Shown here piece after piece: positions 33,884-46,479 of a stretch of DNA of 64,000 nucleotides. A program made the translations under genes and the position numbers. Within the stretch, counting starts at the first letter, position 1, and each line of letters begins with the position of its first letter. The notes under the pieces were generated by a model. The model was not told the DNA's origin, made no database searches, and was given only the letters and a program-made list of their open reading frames with translations. This DNA comes from Polynucleobacter sp. MWH-Braz-FAM2G (GTDB taxonomy: Bacteria; Pseudomonadota; Gammaproteobacteria; Burkholderiales; Burkholderiaceae), in the NCBI RefSeq assembly GCF_018687635.1, contig NZ_CP061300.1:1323424-1387423 (forward strand), written 5' to 3'.

Positions 33884-34804
33884 ATGCTACTTGAGATCAC
33901 ACACGATACCCACTACACCTACGACCCTAATGTCGAGATAGCCCAGCACTTTGCCCACCTCAAGCCCGCAAACACTGAAACACAAACGGTTCTTAATACC
34001 GAAATTTATGTTGATCCCAAGCCTGCATGGAGCGAAGAAAATAAAGATAGCTATGGAAATGTGTGCACCTTCTTTTCTCTACAAAGCAGACATAGCGAAT
34101 TATTAATTACTGCCAAATCCCTAATTGAAACCTCCAGCACTGTTTATGGGCCAAAACCCCTAGACACCCCTGCTTGGGAATTGGTGCGTGAATATTTTCG
34201 TTATCACTCAAACACCAAGTGGGACGCTGCCTCAGAATTTCTATTTCCCTCGCCTTTCATTACCTTGCGGCCTGAATTTGCAGAATTTGCGCGTGCAAAC
34301 TTTACCTCAGGTAGACCTTTGTTAGATGCCGCAATTGATTTGATGAGGCGAATTTATAGCGAGTTTCACTACGTCAGCAAAAGTACGGATATCAGCACGC
34401 CAGCAATAGAGGCATTAAACAAGAGACAAGGCGTATGTCAGGACTTTGCGCATATTCTGATTGCCTCTTTACGCAGCATTGGGTTGCCTGCTAAATATAT
34501 CAGCGGCTATATTCTCACTAATCCACCCCCTGGACAGGCAAGACTCATTGGCGGAGATGCTTCGCATGCCTGGGTATCTGTTTATGTACCAAGTCTCAAT
34601 GAAAATAGCCAACTAGGTCATGGAGTTTGGTGTGACCTCGATCCAACCAATAATCGCTGGGGCTACGGCACCCCAGGCGAAGACTACGTTCACCTAGCGG
34701 AAGGACGAGACTTTTCAGATGTTTCACCAATTAGAGGAGTGATCCATGGTGGCGCTGACCATACACTCAATGTAGCGGTTACAGTGCTACCCATTAACTC
34801 CTAA
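33884..34804 (+). CDS. Small transglutaminase family protein
   Basis: 306 residues with the same N-terminal beta domain and transglutaminase core as the large protein. The catalytic triad is C185 in GVCQDFAHI, H228 in DASHAWVSVYV and D253 in CDLDPTNN. It follows the ATP-grasp gene by 7 bases and is the last gene of the operon, which ends at a clear hairpin terminator. It may be the deamidase or peptidase that acts on what the ligase proteins make; this is inference from gene context. Confidence 0.88.
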   Translation: MLLEITHDTHYTYDPNVEIAQHFAHLKPANTETQTVLNTEIYVDPKPAWSEENKDSYGNVCTFFSLQSRHSELLITAKSLIETSSTVYGPKPLDTPAWELVREYFRYHSNTKWDAASEFLFPSPFITLRPEFAEFARANFTSGRPLLDAAIDLMRRIYSEFHYVSKSTDISTPAIEALNKRQGVCQDFAHILIASLRSIGLPAKYISGYILTNPPPGQARLIGGDASHAWVSVYVPSLNENSQLGHGVWCDLDPTNNRWGYGTPGEDYVHLAEGRDFSDVSPIRGVIHGGADHTLNVAVTVLPINS

Positions 34805-34827
34805 TATCCATCTTGTTGAAATGAAAA

Positions 34828-34849
34828 AACCGCCCGAAGGCGGTTCTTT
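34828..34849. terminator. Bidirectional intrinsic terminator
   Basis: AACCGCC, loop CGAA, GGCGGTT (34828-34845) with an A-run on the left and a T-rich stretch on the right. It lies between the convergent transglutaminase operon and the Bug receptor gene and can serve both. Confidence 0.85.
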
Positions 34850-34875
34850 GTTTGGGTAAAGATTACTTAAATTTA

Positions 34876-35868
34876 TTAATCTGCGTAAACACCTGCAGAC
34901 TTAATAATTGGAGTCCACAAATCTATCTGGGCCTTTAGGTGTTTTTTCAGACCCTCAGGAGTTGCGTTAGCTTGCGAAGGAATTTCCACCCCTAATTCAG
35001 CCATATGCTGCTTGTACAGCGGGTCTTGAATAGCACCTTGTAAAGCTTTAGCCAACTTATCCATTTCTGGCTTAGGCGTACCTTTTGGAGCATAAACACC
35101 ATGCCAAACCTTCACTTCAAAGTTCTTTAGGCCCTGCTCGTTCAGAGTTGGGATCTTATCGAAAGCCTTGATGCGTTGCATGGTGGTTGTGCCATAAGGC
35201 TTCACAGCATTTGTTGCCAGTTGACCAGAAAGATTAGTTGTCTGATCACACATCAATTGAACTTGTCCACCAATTAAATCAGTTAATGCAGGCGCCGTTC
35301 CTTTGTAGGGAACAGTCGTTAAATCTAATTGAATACGACTCATAAAGAGCAAACCACAAAGGTGACTAGCTGAACCTACGCCAGCATTGGCATATGCAAT
35401 CTTGCTCACGTTTGCTTTCATGTAAGGAAGAAGCTCTTGATAATTCTTAGGAGGCAAATCCTTATTGCCAACTAATACCATTGGCACGTCAGCAACCTGA
35501 CCCACGTACTCATAATCATTCAAAGGATCAAAGCCCAAGTTCTTATACAAAGCAGGTGCAGTAGACATGCCAATATGATGAATAAGCAATGTATATCCAT
35601 CATTCTTAGAGTTAATTACGCGCTTCGCAGCAATGGTACCGCCAGCGCCGGGGCTGTTATCAACAATCACCTGACCCTTAAGTTGCTTACCCATTGCTAG
35701 GGCTAGCTCACGCGCTACTTTATCGGTTGGACCACCAGCAGAAAAAGGCACCACTAATGTAATTGGGCGATCCCCAGGAAAATCTGCAGCTTTTACAGCA
35801 GAAACACCAACACCAAATGCACACAGCGAAATTGCTGCAATGCGGAAAATTGATTGAGACATTTTCAC
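34876..35868 (-). CDS. Bug/TTT family periplasmic solute receptor
   Basis: 330 residues with a signal peptide (cleavage likely after AVKAADFP region) and the family segments ITLVVPFSAGGPTDKVAR, VDNSPGAGGTIAA and VPYKGTAPALTDLIGGQ. It shares long identical stretches with the receptor at 61860, including YVGQVADVPMVL, HLCGLLF-type, LMCDQTT and FEVKVWHG, so the two are close paralogs that may bind the same class of ligand. It is alone on its strand between tex and the convergent operon. Confidence 0.9.
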   Translation of the reverse strand: MKMSQSIFRIAAISLCAFGVGVSAVKAADFPGDRPITLVVPFSAGGPTDKVARELALAMGKQLKGQVIVDNSPGAGGTIAAKRVINSKNDGYTLLIHHIGMSTAPALYKNLGFDPLNDYEYVGQVADVPMVLVGNKDLPPKNYQELLPYMKANVSKIAYANAGVGSASHLCGLLFMSRIQLDLTTVPYKGTAPALTDLIGGQVQLMCDQTTNLSGQLATNAVKPYGTTTMQRIKAFDKIPTLNEQGLKNFEVKVWHGVYAPKGTPKPEMDKLAKALQGAIQDPLYKQHMAELGVEIPSQANATPEGLKKHLKAQIDLWTPIIKSAGVYAD

Positions 35869-35956
35869 AGGATTCCGAGCCTTTCGTGATTAAACAAGCA
35901 AAAACATAGTTTAGAGAAATTACACTATAAGTGCTAGAAATTCCAAAAATAACCTG

Positions 35957-38308
35957 CTATTTTTTAAGCTTACTAAATGCGGCAGCCATTGCATTATTCA
36001 TTGGGGGTGCTGTGCGTCTTTCCTCTGGTGCCTTTCTGGATTCCGACGGTTTGGCTCCATGGGGCACTCTTTGCTCATTTCTAGGCCCAGGCTTAGGTGA
36101 TTCATCGCTTAGACGCATGGTCAGCGCTATCCGCTTTCGCTTTTCATCTACCTCTAGTACTTTTACCTTCACAACCTGACCTGCCTTTACTACGCTATGA
36201 GGATCTTTTACAAAAGTATTGGATAAAGCCGAGATATGCACCAAGCCATCCTGATGAACACCGATATCTACAAAGGCACCAAAGGCCGCTACGTTTGTAA
36301 CTACACCCTCTAGAACCATATCAACCTTTAGGTCGCTAATTTTTTCTACACCTTCTTTAAAGGTGGCGGTTGTAAATTCTGGTCGAGGATCACGACCAGG
36401 TTTCTCAAGCTCCTTGATGATGTCAGTAACAGTTGGTAAGCCAAACTGTTGATCAACATACTTCTCTGGCGAGAGAGATTTGAGTAAGTTAGCATCCCCA
36501 ATCACCTCTTTCACACCCTTTTTAATATCCTTCAGAATTTTCTCCACTAAAGGATAGGATTCAGGGTGTACCGCGGACGCATCCAAGGGATCGTCTCCAT
36601 TCATGATGCGTAAAAAGCCGGCGGCTTGTTCGTATGTTTTGTCACCTAAGCGTGGCACGCTCTTAAGCTCTGCTCTCGATTTAAAAGCACCCTTACTATC
36701 TCTGTAAGCAACGATACCTTCAGCCACAGTCGAACTCAATCCCGATACCCTTGCCAATAGAGGTGCTGAGGCAGTATTCACATCTACTCCGACAGCATTC
36801 ACGCAATCCTCAACTACCGCAAGCAATGACTTTGCTAATTGAGTTTGCATCACATCGTGCTGATATTGACCAACACCAATTGACTTGGGATCTATCTTCA
36901 CCAACTCTGCTAAGGGATCTTGCAATCTTCTAGCAATCGAAACTGCGCCTCGTAAGGAAACATCCATGCCTGGCAATTCTTTTGAAGCGTATTCTGAGGC
37001 GGAATAAACAGATGCACCTGCTTCAGATACAACAATCTTAGTGAGCCCAAGTTCTGGTTTCGCTTTAATAAGGTCCTGCGCCAATTTATCGGTTTCACGA
37101 GAAGCAGTTCCATTGCCGATCGATATTAGTGACGCATGATGTTTTTCAGCCAATTTAGCCAAAGTAATCAAGGATCCAGCCCAATCATTTTTAGGTTGAT
37201 GCGGATAAATCACATCGGTATCAACCACTTTGCCGGTCGCATCCACCACAGCAACCTTGACGCCTGTACGCATGCCAGGATCTAGACCAATGGTGACTCT
37301 TGGGCCTGCTGGAGCTGCTAATAAAAGGTCTTTAAGATTTCGAGCAAAAACATTTATCGCCTCAGTTTCTGAGCGCTCACGCATTGCAGTCATCAACTCT
37401 GACTCCAAATGCAAAGAACACTTCACACGCCATGTCCAGCGAACGGTATCACGCAACCATGTGTCAGCTGGTCGACCTTCATTTTTAATATTGAAATGAT
37501 TGGCAATTCGGTTTTCACAGGGATTGTGAGGGGCGTCCCATTTAGGCTTCTCTTCTTCAGTATCTAGACGCAAGTTAACCATCAAAATCTGCTCGCGACG
37601 ACCTCTAAATAAAGCTAGAGCGCGGTGCGACGGAATGGCTTTAATCGGTTCTAAGTAATCAAAATAATCAGAGAACTTTTCGCCCTCCTGTTCTTTTCCT
37701 GCGATTACCTTGGACTCAACCACGCCATGATCTTGCATATATTCTCGCAATGACTGAACCAAGGAGGCATCTTCAGCAAAGCGCTCCATTAAGATCTGAC
37801 GGGCGCCTTCAAGCGCTGATTTAATGTCCGGAACTCCAGCATTATCTACCCCATCAATCTGAAAAGCTTCCTTGAAATATTTGGTAGCCTCTACTTCGGG
37901 ATCTAGCTTTGGATTATTGAGCAAGTCGTTTGCCAAGGGCTCCAAGCCAGCCTCTACTGCGATTTGTGCTTTTGTTCGGCGCTTTGGCTTATAGGGAAGA
38001 TATAAATCTTCTAAGCGAGTCTTATCTTCGGCCAACATAATTGCCTTCAGCAACTCTGGCGTCATCTTGCCCTGCTCTTCTATTGAGGTAACAATGGTTT
38101 TCCGGCGATCCTCTAACTCTCTGAGGTAAGTTAAACGCTCCTCCAATAAACGTAACTGCGCATCATCCAATCCACCTGTTACTTCCTTACGGTAACGCGC
38201 AATAAAAGGGACGGTCGCACCCTCATCTAATAGAGTTATTGCAGCGGCTACTTGAGCGGGTTTGGCAGACAGTTCTTGGGCAAGACGTTGTTCTATAGAT
38301 GGCAGCAT
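35957..38308 (-). CDS. tex: Transcriptional accessory protein Tex
   Basis: 783 residues. Order of domains: N-terminal helical Tex region, a YqgF/RNase-H-like domain ([21 protein letters not shown] around residue 340), helix-hairpin-helix repeats ([19 protein letters not shown]) and a C-terminal S1 domain ([28 protein letters not shown]). The tail after S1 is proline/arginine rich. Tex binds nucleic acids and influences transcription and stalled RNA polymerase. Length matches the family. It lies alone 88 bases upstream of the Bug gene on the same strand and after the typA terminator. Confidence 0.94.
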   Translation of the reverse strand: MLPSIEQRLAQELSAKPAQVAAAITLLDEGATVPFIARYRKEVTGGLDDAQLRLLEERLTYLRELEDRRKTIVTSIEEQGKMTPELLKAIMLAEDKTRLEDLYLPYKPKRRTKAQIAVEAGLEPLANDLLNNPKLDPEVEATKYFKEAFQIDGVDNAGVPDIKSALEGARQILMERFAEDASLVQSLREYMQDHGVVESKVIAGKEQEGEKFSDYFDYLEPIKAIPSHRALALFRGRREQILMVNLRLDTEEEKPKWDAPHNPCENRIANHFNIKNEGRPADTWLRDTVRWTWRVKCSLHLESELMTAMRERSETEAINVFARNLKDLLLAAPAGPRVTIGLDPGMRTGVKVAVVDATGKVVDTDVIYPHQPKNDWAGSLITLAKLAEKHHASLISIGNGTASRETDKLAQDLIKAKPELGLTKIVVSEAGASVYSASEYASKELPGMDVSLRGAVSIARRLQDPLAELVKIDPKSIGVGQYQHDVMQTQLAKSLLAVVEDCVNAVGVDVNTASAPLLARVSGLSSTVAEGIVAYRDSKGAFKSRAELKSVPRLGDKTYEQAAGFLRIMNGDDPLDASAVHPESYPLVEKILKDIKKGVKEVIGDANLLKSLSPEKYVDQQFGLPTVTDIIKELEKPGRDPRPEFTTATFKEGVEKISDLKVDMVLEGVVTNVAAFGAFVDIGVHQDGLVHISALSNTFVKDPHSVVKAGQVVKVKVLEVDEKRKRIALTMRLSDESPKPGPRNEQRVPHGAKPSESRKAPEERRTAPPMNNAMAAAFSKLKK

Positions 38309-38359
38309 AAAGATGGGAATTAGCTAATATTTTTAGAGTTTTTGATTTCAATGAAGAAC

Positions 38360-38386
38360 AAAAGCCACCCGGAGGTGACTTTTGAT
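38360..38386 (-). terminator. Intrinsic terminator after typA
   Basis: Minus strand stem AAAAGTCACC, loop TCCG, GGTGGCTTTT (ten pairs with one G-T), followed by GTTC. It is 20 bases beyond the typA stop and before tex, so it ends the rimP-typA operon. Confidence 0.75.
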
Positions 38387-38402
38387 TTGAGGCTTAAGTT
38401 AC

Positions 38403-40220
<1,818 letters not shown>

Positions 40221-40260
40221 GTGAAGCTTCTAAAGTTAAAAATAAGTAAAAAAAAATTAA

Positions 40261-41172
40261 TTAATGTGTCTGTGAAATCAAACGCTTGGGATGCAAAACC
40301 CCTGAACGCCAATCAGCAGTACCTATAAAGTTATGGGGAGCTGCAGTAGCGCGATATATGCGTACTAATGCTTCAATGGGAGGTAAATTCAGTGGAACGC
40401 GTTGCCCCATCTCTAAACGCTTTGCTTGTTGCTCGTCAACCGTTAGGTGAGGCAATGTTTGCAAGAGTGCATCAACCGGCAAAATAAAATCAGAGCTGTT
40501 TTGCAAGCCACTTTGAATCGACTCAATCGTAAATGACTGCTCTAAATTGAGATGTCCGACTTCAGTACGGCGCAGACCAACGAGGTGAGCACCACAACCG
40601 AGGGCATTGCCTAAATCTTCAGCCAATACGCGAATATAAGTTCCCTTGCTACAGCTAACTTCCAGAGTTGCCTCAGGCCATGCAATATCTGTCCAGCGAA
40701 TAGAGTGAATGATGATATCTCGCGGAGTACGCTCTAGCTCAAGACCAGCACGGGCATACTCATACAAAGGCTTCCCATCGCGTTTAAGCGCAGAATACAT
40801 TGGAGGCACTTGTGAAATAGCTCCAGTGAATTTAGGAAGTAATGCATCTAGAGCAGCTTTGATTTCCGCATCAGACGCTAATACTGGTAGAGGCAATTCT
40901 TCAATAATGACGCCCTCTGCATCACCAGTATCTGTACGAGATCCAAATTTCACACGAGCAATATAAGTTTTATCGGCTTCAAGCAAATCTTGCGAATATT
41001 TTGTAGCCTCACCCAAACAGATTGGTAGTAAACCTGTGGCCATTGGATCTAAAGTACCAGTATGACCAGCCTTATCAGCGTTGAAAGCACGCTTGATAGC
41101 AGTAACCGCACCCTGTGAACTCATTCCAGCCGGTTTATCAAGAAGCACTACGCCGTCAATTCGTGTAGACAT
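40261..41172 (-). CDS. truB: tRNA pseudouridine(55) synthase TruB
   Basis: 303 residues. The family motif GHTGTLDPMATGLLPICLGEATK contains catalytic D42; the YSALKRDGKPLYEYAR and CSKGTYIRVLAEDLG motifs follow. It makes pseudouridine 55 in the T-loop of tRNAs. It starts 5 bases after the rbfA stop in the nusA-infB operon, the usual arrangement in proteobacteria. Confidence 0.97.
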   Translation of the reverse strand: MSTRIDGVVLLDKPAGMSSQGAVTAIKRAFNADKAGHTGTLDPMATGLLPICLGEATKYSQDLLEADKTYIARVKFGSRTDTGDAEGVIIEELPLPVLASDAEIKAALDALLPKFTGAISQVPPMYSALKRDGKPLYEYARAGLELERTPRDIIIHSIRWTDIAWPEATLEVSCSKGTYIRVLAEDLGNALGCGAHLVGLRRTEVGHLNLEQSFTIESIQSGLQNSSDFILPVDALLQTLPHLTVDEQQAKRLEMGQRVPLNLPPIEALVRIYRATAAPHNFIGTADWRSGVLHPKRLISQTH

Positions 41173-41177
41173 GTGAA

Positions 41178-41546
41178 TTACTTAGTCTCGTCTTTGTGAT
41201 CGCTCTCTACGGCTTGATCGATCAATCGAGACATTTCTATGCCATGCTCAACAGAGCTGTCATAGTGAAAATGCAAAGTAGGTACGGTGTGAATATGCAA
41301 GCGCTTAAATAACAAGGAATGTAAGTAGCCCGCCTTTTCTTGAAGCGCCTTCAAGGCATGTTCAGGTTCAGCGCCTAGAACAGTAAAAAATACTTTAGCG
41401 TGCGCCAAATCAGGAGTGAGCTCGATACTCTGTAAGGTAATCAATCCCAAACTCGGACTACGTAATTCACGAGGAATAAGCTCAGCCAGGTCTCGCTGAA
41501 TTTGATCGGCAAGACGCTGGTTGCGATGCGGACTAGATTTATGCAT
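41178..41546 (-). CDS. rbfA: 30S ribosome-binding factor RbfA
   Basis: 122 residues of the KH-fold ribosome maturation factor. Family marks: [21 protein letters not shown] at the N-terminus, [13 protein letters not shown] and [23 protein letters not shown] at the end. It aids processing of 16S rRNA 5' end and cold adaptation. It lies between infB (14 bases upstream) and truB. Confidence 0.96.
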   Translation of the reverse strand: MHKSSPHRNQRLADQIQRDLAELIPRELRSPSLGLITLQSIELTPDLAHAKVFFTVLGAEPEHALKALQEKAGYLHSLLFKRLHIHTVPTLHFHYDSSVEHGIEMSRLIDQAVESDHKDETK

Positions 41547-41560
41547 ATTTCCTAAAACAA

Positions 41561-44323
41561 TTACAGTGAACGAGCTACTTCAGTAACTTCAAACACTTCA
41601 AGCTGATCACCTTCTTTGATGTCGTTGTAACCTTTTAATGAAAGGCCGCACTCAACACCGGCACGAACTTCCTTGGCATCATCTTTAAAGCGCTTCAGAG
41701 AATCTAACTCACCAGTCCAAATCACAACGTTGTCACGCAGGAGACGAACGCTAGATGTGCGCTTAACGATGCCATCTACCACCAAGCAACCTGCAATTGC
41801 ACCAACTTTGGATACCAAGAAGACTTGACGAATTTCAACGAGACCAGTGATCTCTTCCTTCTTGTCTGGAGTCAACATGCCACTCAGAGCTAATTTCACT
41901 TCATCTACTGCGTCATAAATAATGTTGTGATAACGAATATCAACGCCATTATTCTCGGCTAACTTACGTGCAGCGGCATCAGCCCGTGAGTTAAAGCCAA
42001 TTACAACCGCTTTAGATGCAACCGCTAAATTCACGTCCGTTTCAGTAATACCGCCTACTGCAGCATGAACGATCTGAACCTTCACTTCCGGTGTAGAAAG
42101 CTTCATGAGCGACTGAGATAAAGCCTCTTGGGAGCCCTGAACGTCTGCCTTGATGATGAGTGGTAACAATTTAGCTTCAATTGCGCCCTCACCCATGTTT
42201 TCCATCATGGTTTCAAGTTTGACCGCTTGCTGCTTAGCAAGCTTCACATCACGGAACTTACCTTGACGGAAGAGAGCAATCTCACGTGCTTTACGCTCGT
42301 CAGGAACAACTTGCACCGCCTCACCAGCAGCAGGAACCTCTGATAAACCTTGAATCTCCACAGGAATAGACGGGCCAGCTTCACTACAAGGCTTGCCGTT
42401 TTCATCCATCATGGCACGAACACGACCAAACGAAGATCCAGCTAGAAGCATATCGCCACGTTTGAGAGTACCCGACTGGACCAATACTGTTGCAACCGGC
42501 CCCTTACCCTTATCCAAACGAGCTTCAATCACTAAACCTTGAGCTGGGGAATCTTTCGGCGCTTTGAGCTCCAAAATTTCAGCCTGCAATAGAACGTTCT
42601 CCAACAAAGCATCGATGCCTTCGCCAGTTTTTGCTGACACAGGAATAAATGGCACATCACCACCGTATTCCTCGGGAACCACTTGCTCTGCCACTAATTC
42701 AGTTTTAACTCGCTCAGAGTTCGCTTCTGGTTTATCAATCTTATTGATTGCAACCACCAAAGGAACGCCACCAGCTATCGCATGATGAATTGCTTCCTTC
42801 GTTTGCGGCATTACGCCATCATCTGCAGCCACAACCAAGATAACGATATCGGTCGCTTTTGCTCCACGAGCACGCATTGCCGTAAAGGCCTCATGACCTG
42901 GAGTATCCAAGAATGTGATCATGCCACGCGGTGTCTCCACATGGTAGGCGCCAATGTGCTGAGTAATTCCACCAGCCTCACCTGTTGCCACTTTTGCGGC
43001 ACGAATCTTATCAAGCAGAGAAGTTTTTCCGTGGTCAACGTGACCCATCACCGTTACTACCGGTGGACGTGGTAATAGCTCTGCATCATGACCATCCGTT
43101 CCCAAATCTAAATCTGGATCGTCTAGCTTCGCGGCATGGGCCTTATGACCCATTTCTTCCACGATGATCATCGCAGTATCTTGATCTAGCACTTGATTGA
43201 TGGTGACCATTTGGCCCATACCCATCAGTAACTTAATCACTTCTGCACTCTTGACCGCCATTGCATGAGCTAACTCAGCAACAGTAATCGTTTCTGGAAC
43301 ATGAACATCACGCACCACCGGCTCAGTAGGAACCTGGAAATTCGTATCAACATTCGCTTCAGCAATTTGGCGTTGCTTTTTACGACCGCCACCTGAGCGC
43401 CAGCCACCAACACCACCGGATGTATCGCCACGGGTTTTTAAACCACCAGATTTCTTAGCGCCTTCTTCTTGCCAAGTGGATGATGTTTCAGAAGATTTAA
43501 TTGTCTTACCGCCAACTTTGGTAGCTGCTTTCTTTTTATCATCAGCACCTTCAGCTTTTGCAGGCTTGTGTAATGTACCTTTTTTCGCCTCTTCAGCCGC
43601 AATCTCACTTGGCGCTTTTAGAACACGAGCAGGAGCACTCATCATGTCACGAATTGCTAAAGCTTCTGCCTCAGCAGCAGCGCGACGCACACGAATATCT
43701 GCCAACTCTTTTTCTTTGCTAGCAGCCAACTCCTTTGCCGCCTTTTCTGCTACAGCTTTTTTATCTGCAGCAGCAGCAACTTCAGCCGGAGCTTCATCTA
43801 CTAGAGTTTCTTCTTTAGCAATTTTTGGAGTAGCGACTTCTTTTTGTCGCGCCTCTTCAGCTGCTTTCATTTCAGCCTCTTGACGAGCCAATAGTTCAGC
43901 TTGACGAGTGGCCTCAGCTGCGCGTTTTTCTAACTCTTCTTCAGAAATAATTGGCTTAGCTGGTGCAGCTTTAGTTTCTGCCTTTGCAGGACTAGCTTCT
44001 GGCGCTGCCTCAGATGCCTTATCGCCCGCCTTAACGAGCACACGTTTTTTACGAACCTCAACCTGCACAGTGCGAGTGCGCCCAGCAGAGTCCGCTTGAC
44101 GGATTTCTGAGCTTTCTCGCTTGATCAAGGTGATCTTCTTGCGAGCGCCTGTCTCAGCACTGCCATGTGCTTTTTGCAAATGCTCAAGCAGGACAGTTTT
44201 ATCCTTTTCGGTAATGCTATCGTCTTCAGAATCTTTTTCGATACCGGCCGCCTTCAACTGCTCCAAGAGGTCTGGCGCGGTACGTTTTAATTCTTTAGCG
44301 AGTACTTTTACTGTTGTTGCCAT
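41561..44323 (-). CDS. infB: Translation initiation factor IF-2
   Basis: 920 residues. An N-terminal IF2-specific region with coiled, alanine/glutamate/lysine-rich repeats (about residues 60-340) precedes the GTPase domain at about residue 427 ([32 protein letters not shown]). Domains II-IV end the protein. It delivers fMet-tRNA to the 30S subunit. The gene follows nusA by 13 bases. The antisense frames over the repeat region are shadows. Confidence 0.97.
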   Translation of the reverse strand: MATTVKVLAKELKRTAPDLLEQLKAAGIEKDSEDDSITEKDKTVLLEHLQKAHGSAETGARKKITLIKRESSEIRQADSAGRTRTVQVEVRKKRVLVKAGDKASEAAPEASPAKAETKAAPAKPIISEEELEKRAAEATRQAELLARQEAEMKAAEEARQKEVATPKIAKEETLVDEAPAEVAAAADKKAVAEKAAKELAASKEKELADIRVRRAAAEAEALAIRDMMSAPARVLKAPSEIAAEEAKKGTLHKPAKAEGADDKKKAATKVGGKTIKSSETSSTWQEEGAKKSGGLKTRGDTSGGVGGWRSGGGRKKQRQIAEANVDTNFQVPTEPVVRDVHVPETITVAELAHAMAVKSAEVIKLLMGMGQMVTINQVLDQDTAMIIVEEMGHKAHAAKLDDPDLDLGTDGHDAELLPRPPVVTVMGHVDHGKTSLLDKIRAAKVATGEAGGITQHIGAYHVETPRGMITFLDTPGHEAFTAMRARGAKATDIVILVVAADDGVMPQTKEAIHHAIAGGVPLVVAINKIDKPEANSERVKTELVAEQVVPEEYGGDVPFIPVSAKTGEGIDALLENVLLQAEILELKAPKDSPAQGLVIEARLDKGKGPVATVLVQSGTLKRGDMLLAGSSFGRVRAMMDENGKPCSEAGPSIPVEIQGLSEVPAAGEAVQVVPDERKAREIALFRQGKFRDVKLAKQQAVKLETMMENMGEGAIEAKLLPLIIKADVQGSQEALSQSLMKLSTPEVKVQIVHAAVGGITETDVNLAVASKAVVIGFNSRADAAARKLAENNGVDIRYHNIIYDAVDEVKLALSGMLTPDKKEEITGLVEIRQVFLVSKVGAIAGCLVVDGIVKRTSSVRLLRDNVVIWTGELDSLKRFKDDAKEVRAGVECGLSLKGYNDIKEGDQLEVFEVTEVARSL

Positions 44324-44336
44324 GCACTACTTCCTC

Positions 44337-45818
44337 TCATGAAGTAAACCAATGTTCGCGCGCTTTCATGATGAGCGTTTTCGCAGTTTCTTCGTCAATT
44401 TGTGTCGCCTCAACCAGCTCATCAACAGCCAATTCAGCAAGGTCGTCACGGGTATGAACTTGATTGTCAGCAAGCTTAGCAATCAGTTCCGTTGTCATTC
44501 CCTCTAATGAGCGCAAGTCTTGTGAGACTTCACCAATACGCTCTTCTTTAGCTAACTCCATAGTCAACAAAGAATCACGCGCACGAGTACGCAATTCATT
44601 TACAGTATCTTCATCGAAAGAGTCAATTTCCAACATTTCAGACAATGGAACATAAGCCACTTCTTCTAACGTATTGAAACCTTCTTCAATCAAGATATCC
44701 GCCACCTCTTGATCGACATCCAACTTGTCCATAAACAACTGGCGTACAGAGGATGCTTCTTTTTCTGTTTTCTCAGCGGACTCTTCAGGAGTCATGATGT
44801 TGATCTGCCAACCAGTCAAATCACTAGCCAAACGAACGTTCTGTCCGCTGCGGCCGATGGCGATAGCAAGGTTTTCTTCATCAACAACCACGTCCATTGC
44901 ATGACGCTCTTCATCAACCACGATTGAAGAAACTTGCGCTGGTGCCAAAGCTCCAATCACAAACTGAGCAGGATCTTCAGACCACAATACGATATCGACA
45001 GCTTCGCCTGCTACTTCATTGCGCACAGCAGTAACACGTGTTCCGCGAACACCTACGCAAGTACCAATTGGGTCAATGCGCTTGTCATAAGTAATCACGG
45101 CAATTTTTGCGCGGATACCAGGATCACGAGCGGCGCCTTTAATCTCTAACAAGCCTTGCTCCATTTCTGGAACTTCGTTCTCAAACAGCTTGATCAAAAA
45201 TTCCGGGCAAGTACGTGAGAGTTCAATTTGAGGGCCGCGAGCTTCACGATCTACCTTAAGGATATAAGCGCGCACGCGATCACCAGAACGTAGGTTCTCT
45301 TTTGGAATCATTTGGTCTCGACGGAGCAATGCTTCCACGCGACCTGATTCAATAATGAGTCCATTCTTGTCAGCACGCTTAACAGTACCAGTCATGACTT
45401 TTTCGCCACGCTCTAGGTAGTCATTCAAAATCTGTTCACGCTCAGCATCACGAATGCGTTGCAAGATCACCTGCTTAGCAGCTTGTGCGCCAATACGACC
45501 AAAAGCCAAAGACTCGATCTGCTCTTCGATGTATTCACCAACTTCCATATCAGGAAATTGTTCTTGGGCTTCGAATTGCAAAATCTCTTTATCAGGCTCT
45601 TGCAATCCAGCTTCGTTAGGAACGACCAACCAGCGGCGGAAGGTTTCATATTCACCAGTTTCGCGATCAATCGAAACTCGAATGTCCACGTCTTCTGTTG
45701 CGTAGCGTTTTTTGGTTGCAGAGGCCAACGCCATCTCCAACGCTTCAAACACAATTGCTTGATCTACGTTCTTTTCACGCGCTAGGGCGTCTGCCAACAT
45801 GAGAACTTCTCGGCTCAT
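44337..45818 (-). CDS. nusA: Transcription termination/antitermination factor NusA
   Basis: 493 residues. N-terminal RNA-polymerase-binding region ([18 protein letters not shown]), S1 domain around 135-200 ([16 protein letters not shown]), KH1/KH2 ([19 protein letters not shown] [31 protein letters not shown]), and C-terminal acidic repeats typical of proteobacterial NusA. It binds nascent RNA and pauses the polymerase, and is known in E. coli to feed back on its own operon. Its start overlaps the rimP stop by ATGA. Confidence 0.97.
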   Translation of the reverse strand: MSREVLMLADALAREKNVDQAIVFEALEMALASATKKRYATEDVDIRVSIDRETGEYETFRRWLVVPNEAGLQEPDKEILQFEAQEQFPDMEVGEYIEEQIESLAFGRIGAQAAKQVILQRIRDAEREQILNDYLERGEKVMTGTVKRADKNGLIIESGRVEALLRRDQMIPKENLRSGDRVRAYILKVDREARGPQIELSRTCPEFLIKLFENEVPEMEQGLLEIKGAARDPGIRAKIAVITYDKRIDPIGTCVGVRGTRVTAVRNEVAGEAVDIVLWSEDPAQFVIGALAPAQVSSIVVDEERHAMDVVVDEENLAIAIGRSGQNVRLASDLTGWQINIMTPEESAEKTEKEASSVRQLFMDKLDVDQEVADILIEEGFNTLEEVAYVPLSEMLEIDSFDEDTVNELRTRARDSLLTMELAKEERIGEVSQDLRSLEGMTTELIAKLADNQVHTRDDLAELAVDELVEATQIDEETAKTLIMKAREHWFTS

Positions 45819-46306
45819 GACTTTCTTCCTTTGAAATCAATAACAGGGACCAACCGAGTCTTATCGACCTCGGCTAAAGAGAACTCCAATTGAGAAGGCT
45901 GACCATCAGCACCCTCAAATACCAAACCAAATTTTGCATCTGGTGAATTCAATTCACCGCTCAGCAAACCTTGTAACTCACCACGAAAATTTTTACGATT
46001 GCCAACTGCAACACGCAATTTCAAATCCACTTGCATGCCAGTAAAGCGCACATAGTCCGCAGCACTTTTAACAGGACGATCCAAACCTGGAGATGAAATC
46101 TCTAAACGCTCATAAGGAATGTTTTCAACCGGCAAGGTATAACTCAATTGGTGACTTACCTTTTCACAGTCCAAAACAGTAATTAAGCGTTCGTAATCTG
46201 GGTTTTCAATCGTGACGCGCAGCAAACCTCTGGCTTCACGCTCAATATCCACTAGCGTGTAGCCTAAGTTTTCCACCTCTGCAGAAATAACCTGCTGATC
46301 CTTCAC
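45815..46306 (-). CDS. rimP: Ribosome maturation factor RimP
   Basis: 163 residues. Motifs [37 protein letters not shown] and GRKS at the end belong to RimP, needed for 30S assembly. The start is GTG at 46306 with a strong AAGGGG ribosome site; just upstream is a three-codon ATG frame (ATG AAG GGG TGA) that ends one base before the GTG, so reinitiation could affect its level. It is the first gene of the rimP-nusA-infB-rbfA-truB-typA operon. Confidence 0.95.
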   Translation of the reverse strand: MKDQQVISAEVENLGYTLVDIEREARGLLRVTIENPDYERLITVLDCEKVSHQLSYTLPVENIPYERLEISSPGLDRPVKSAADYVRFTGMQVDLKLRVAVGNRKNFRGELQGLLSGELNSPDAKFGLVFEGADGQPSQLEFSLAEVDKTRLVPVIDFKGRKS

Positions 46307-46330
46307 GTCACCCCTTCATACCAAAACGGC

Positions 46331-46356
46331 AAAAAAAAATGGGCTTCAAAGCCCAT
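46331..46356 (-). terminator. Intrinsic terminator just before rimP
   Basis: Minus strand stem ATGGGCT, loop TTGA, AGCCCAT (46356-46339) followed by an unbroken T-run. It stands 25 bases upstream of the rimP start, so it must either be read through, or the rimP operon needs a condition that opens it. It also ends any rluB transcript. Confidence 0.85.
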
Positions 46357-46440
46357 ATTCTCGAAATTCAGAACAGGCCGACTTACGTTGATCGCAACAT
46401 CAGTCGGTAACAACACTTCACAGCAGAAGCCCGCTGTAAG
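46331..46440 (-). ncRNA. Structured leader/attenuator of the rimP-nusA-infB operon (candidate)
   Basis: Between the -10 box and rimP the minus strand folds into three hairpins: a 5-pair stem (ACAGC/GCTGT, 46437-46420) with GGGCTT in its loop, a long hairpin CCGACT...AGTCGG with an inner GTTG-CGAT-CAAC (46407-46378), and a terminator stem followed by eight or nine T. The GGGCTT loop of the first hairpin is complementary to the AAGCCC arm of the terminator, so an alternative fold could block termination. It is either an attenuating 5' leader or a free small RNA of about 110 bases. Attenuation ahead of rimP/nusA with NusA feedback is known in E. coli. Confidence 0.6.
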
Positions 46441-46446
46441 ACCGAA

Positions 46447-46452
46447 ATTATA
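46447..46452 (-). promoter_or_regulatory. Consensus -10 box of the rimP leader
   Basis: Minus strand TATAAT directly preceded by GGC, which resembles an extended -10. No good -35 hexamer lies at 16-18 bases. Transcription would begin near base 46440, right before the first leader hairpin and 40 bases after the rluB stop. Confidence 0.55.
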
Positions 46453-46479
46453 GCCTAATTAGCAGAAAACTGATACAAA

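Noticed and set aside
40221..40260. Regulatory element between truB and typA
   Set aside because: The 40 bases are an A/T-rich spacer without hairpin or promoter match.
41210..41225. TTGATCGATCAA as an FNR-like site
   Set aside because: It lies within the rbfA coding region and has a 2-base centre instead of four.
43476..43883. 135-codon + strand frame rich in alanine and serine opposite infB
   Set aside because: It mirrors the repetitive Ala/Glu/Lys region of IF-2; such biased regions always leave long antisense frames.
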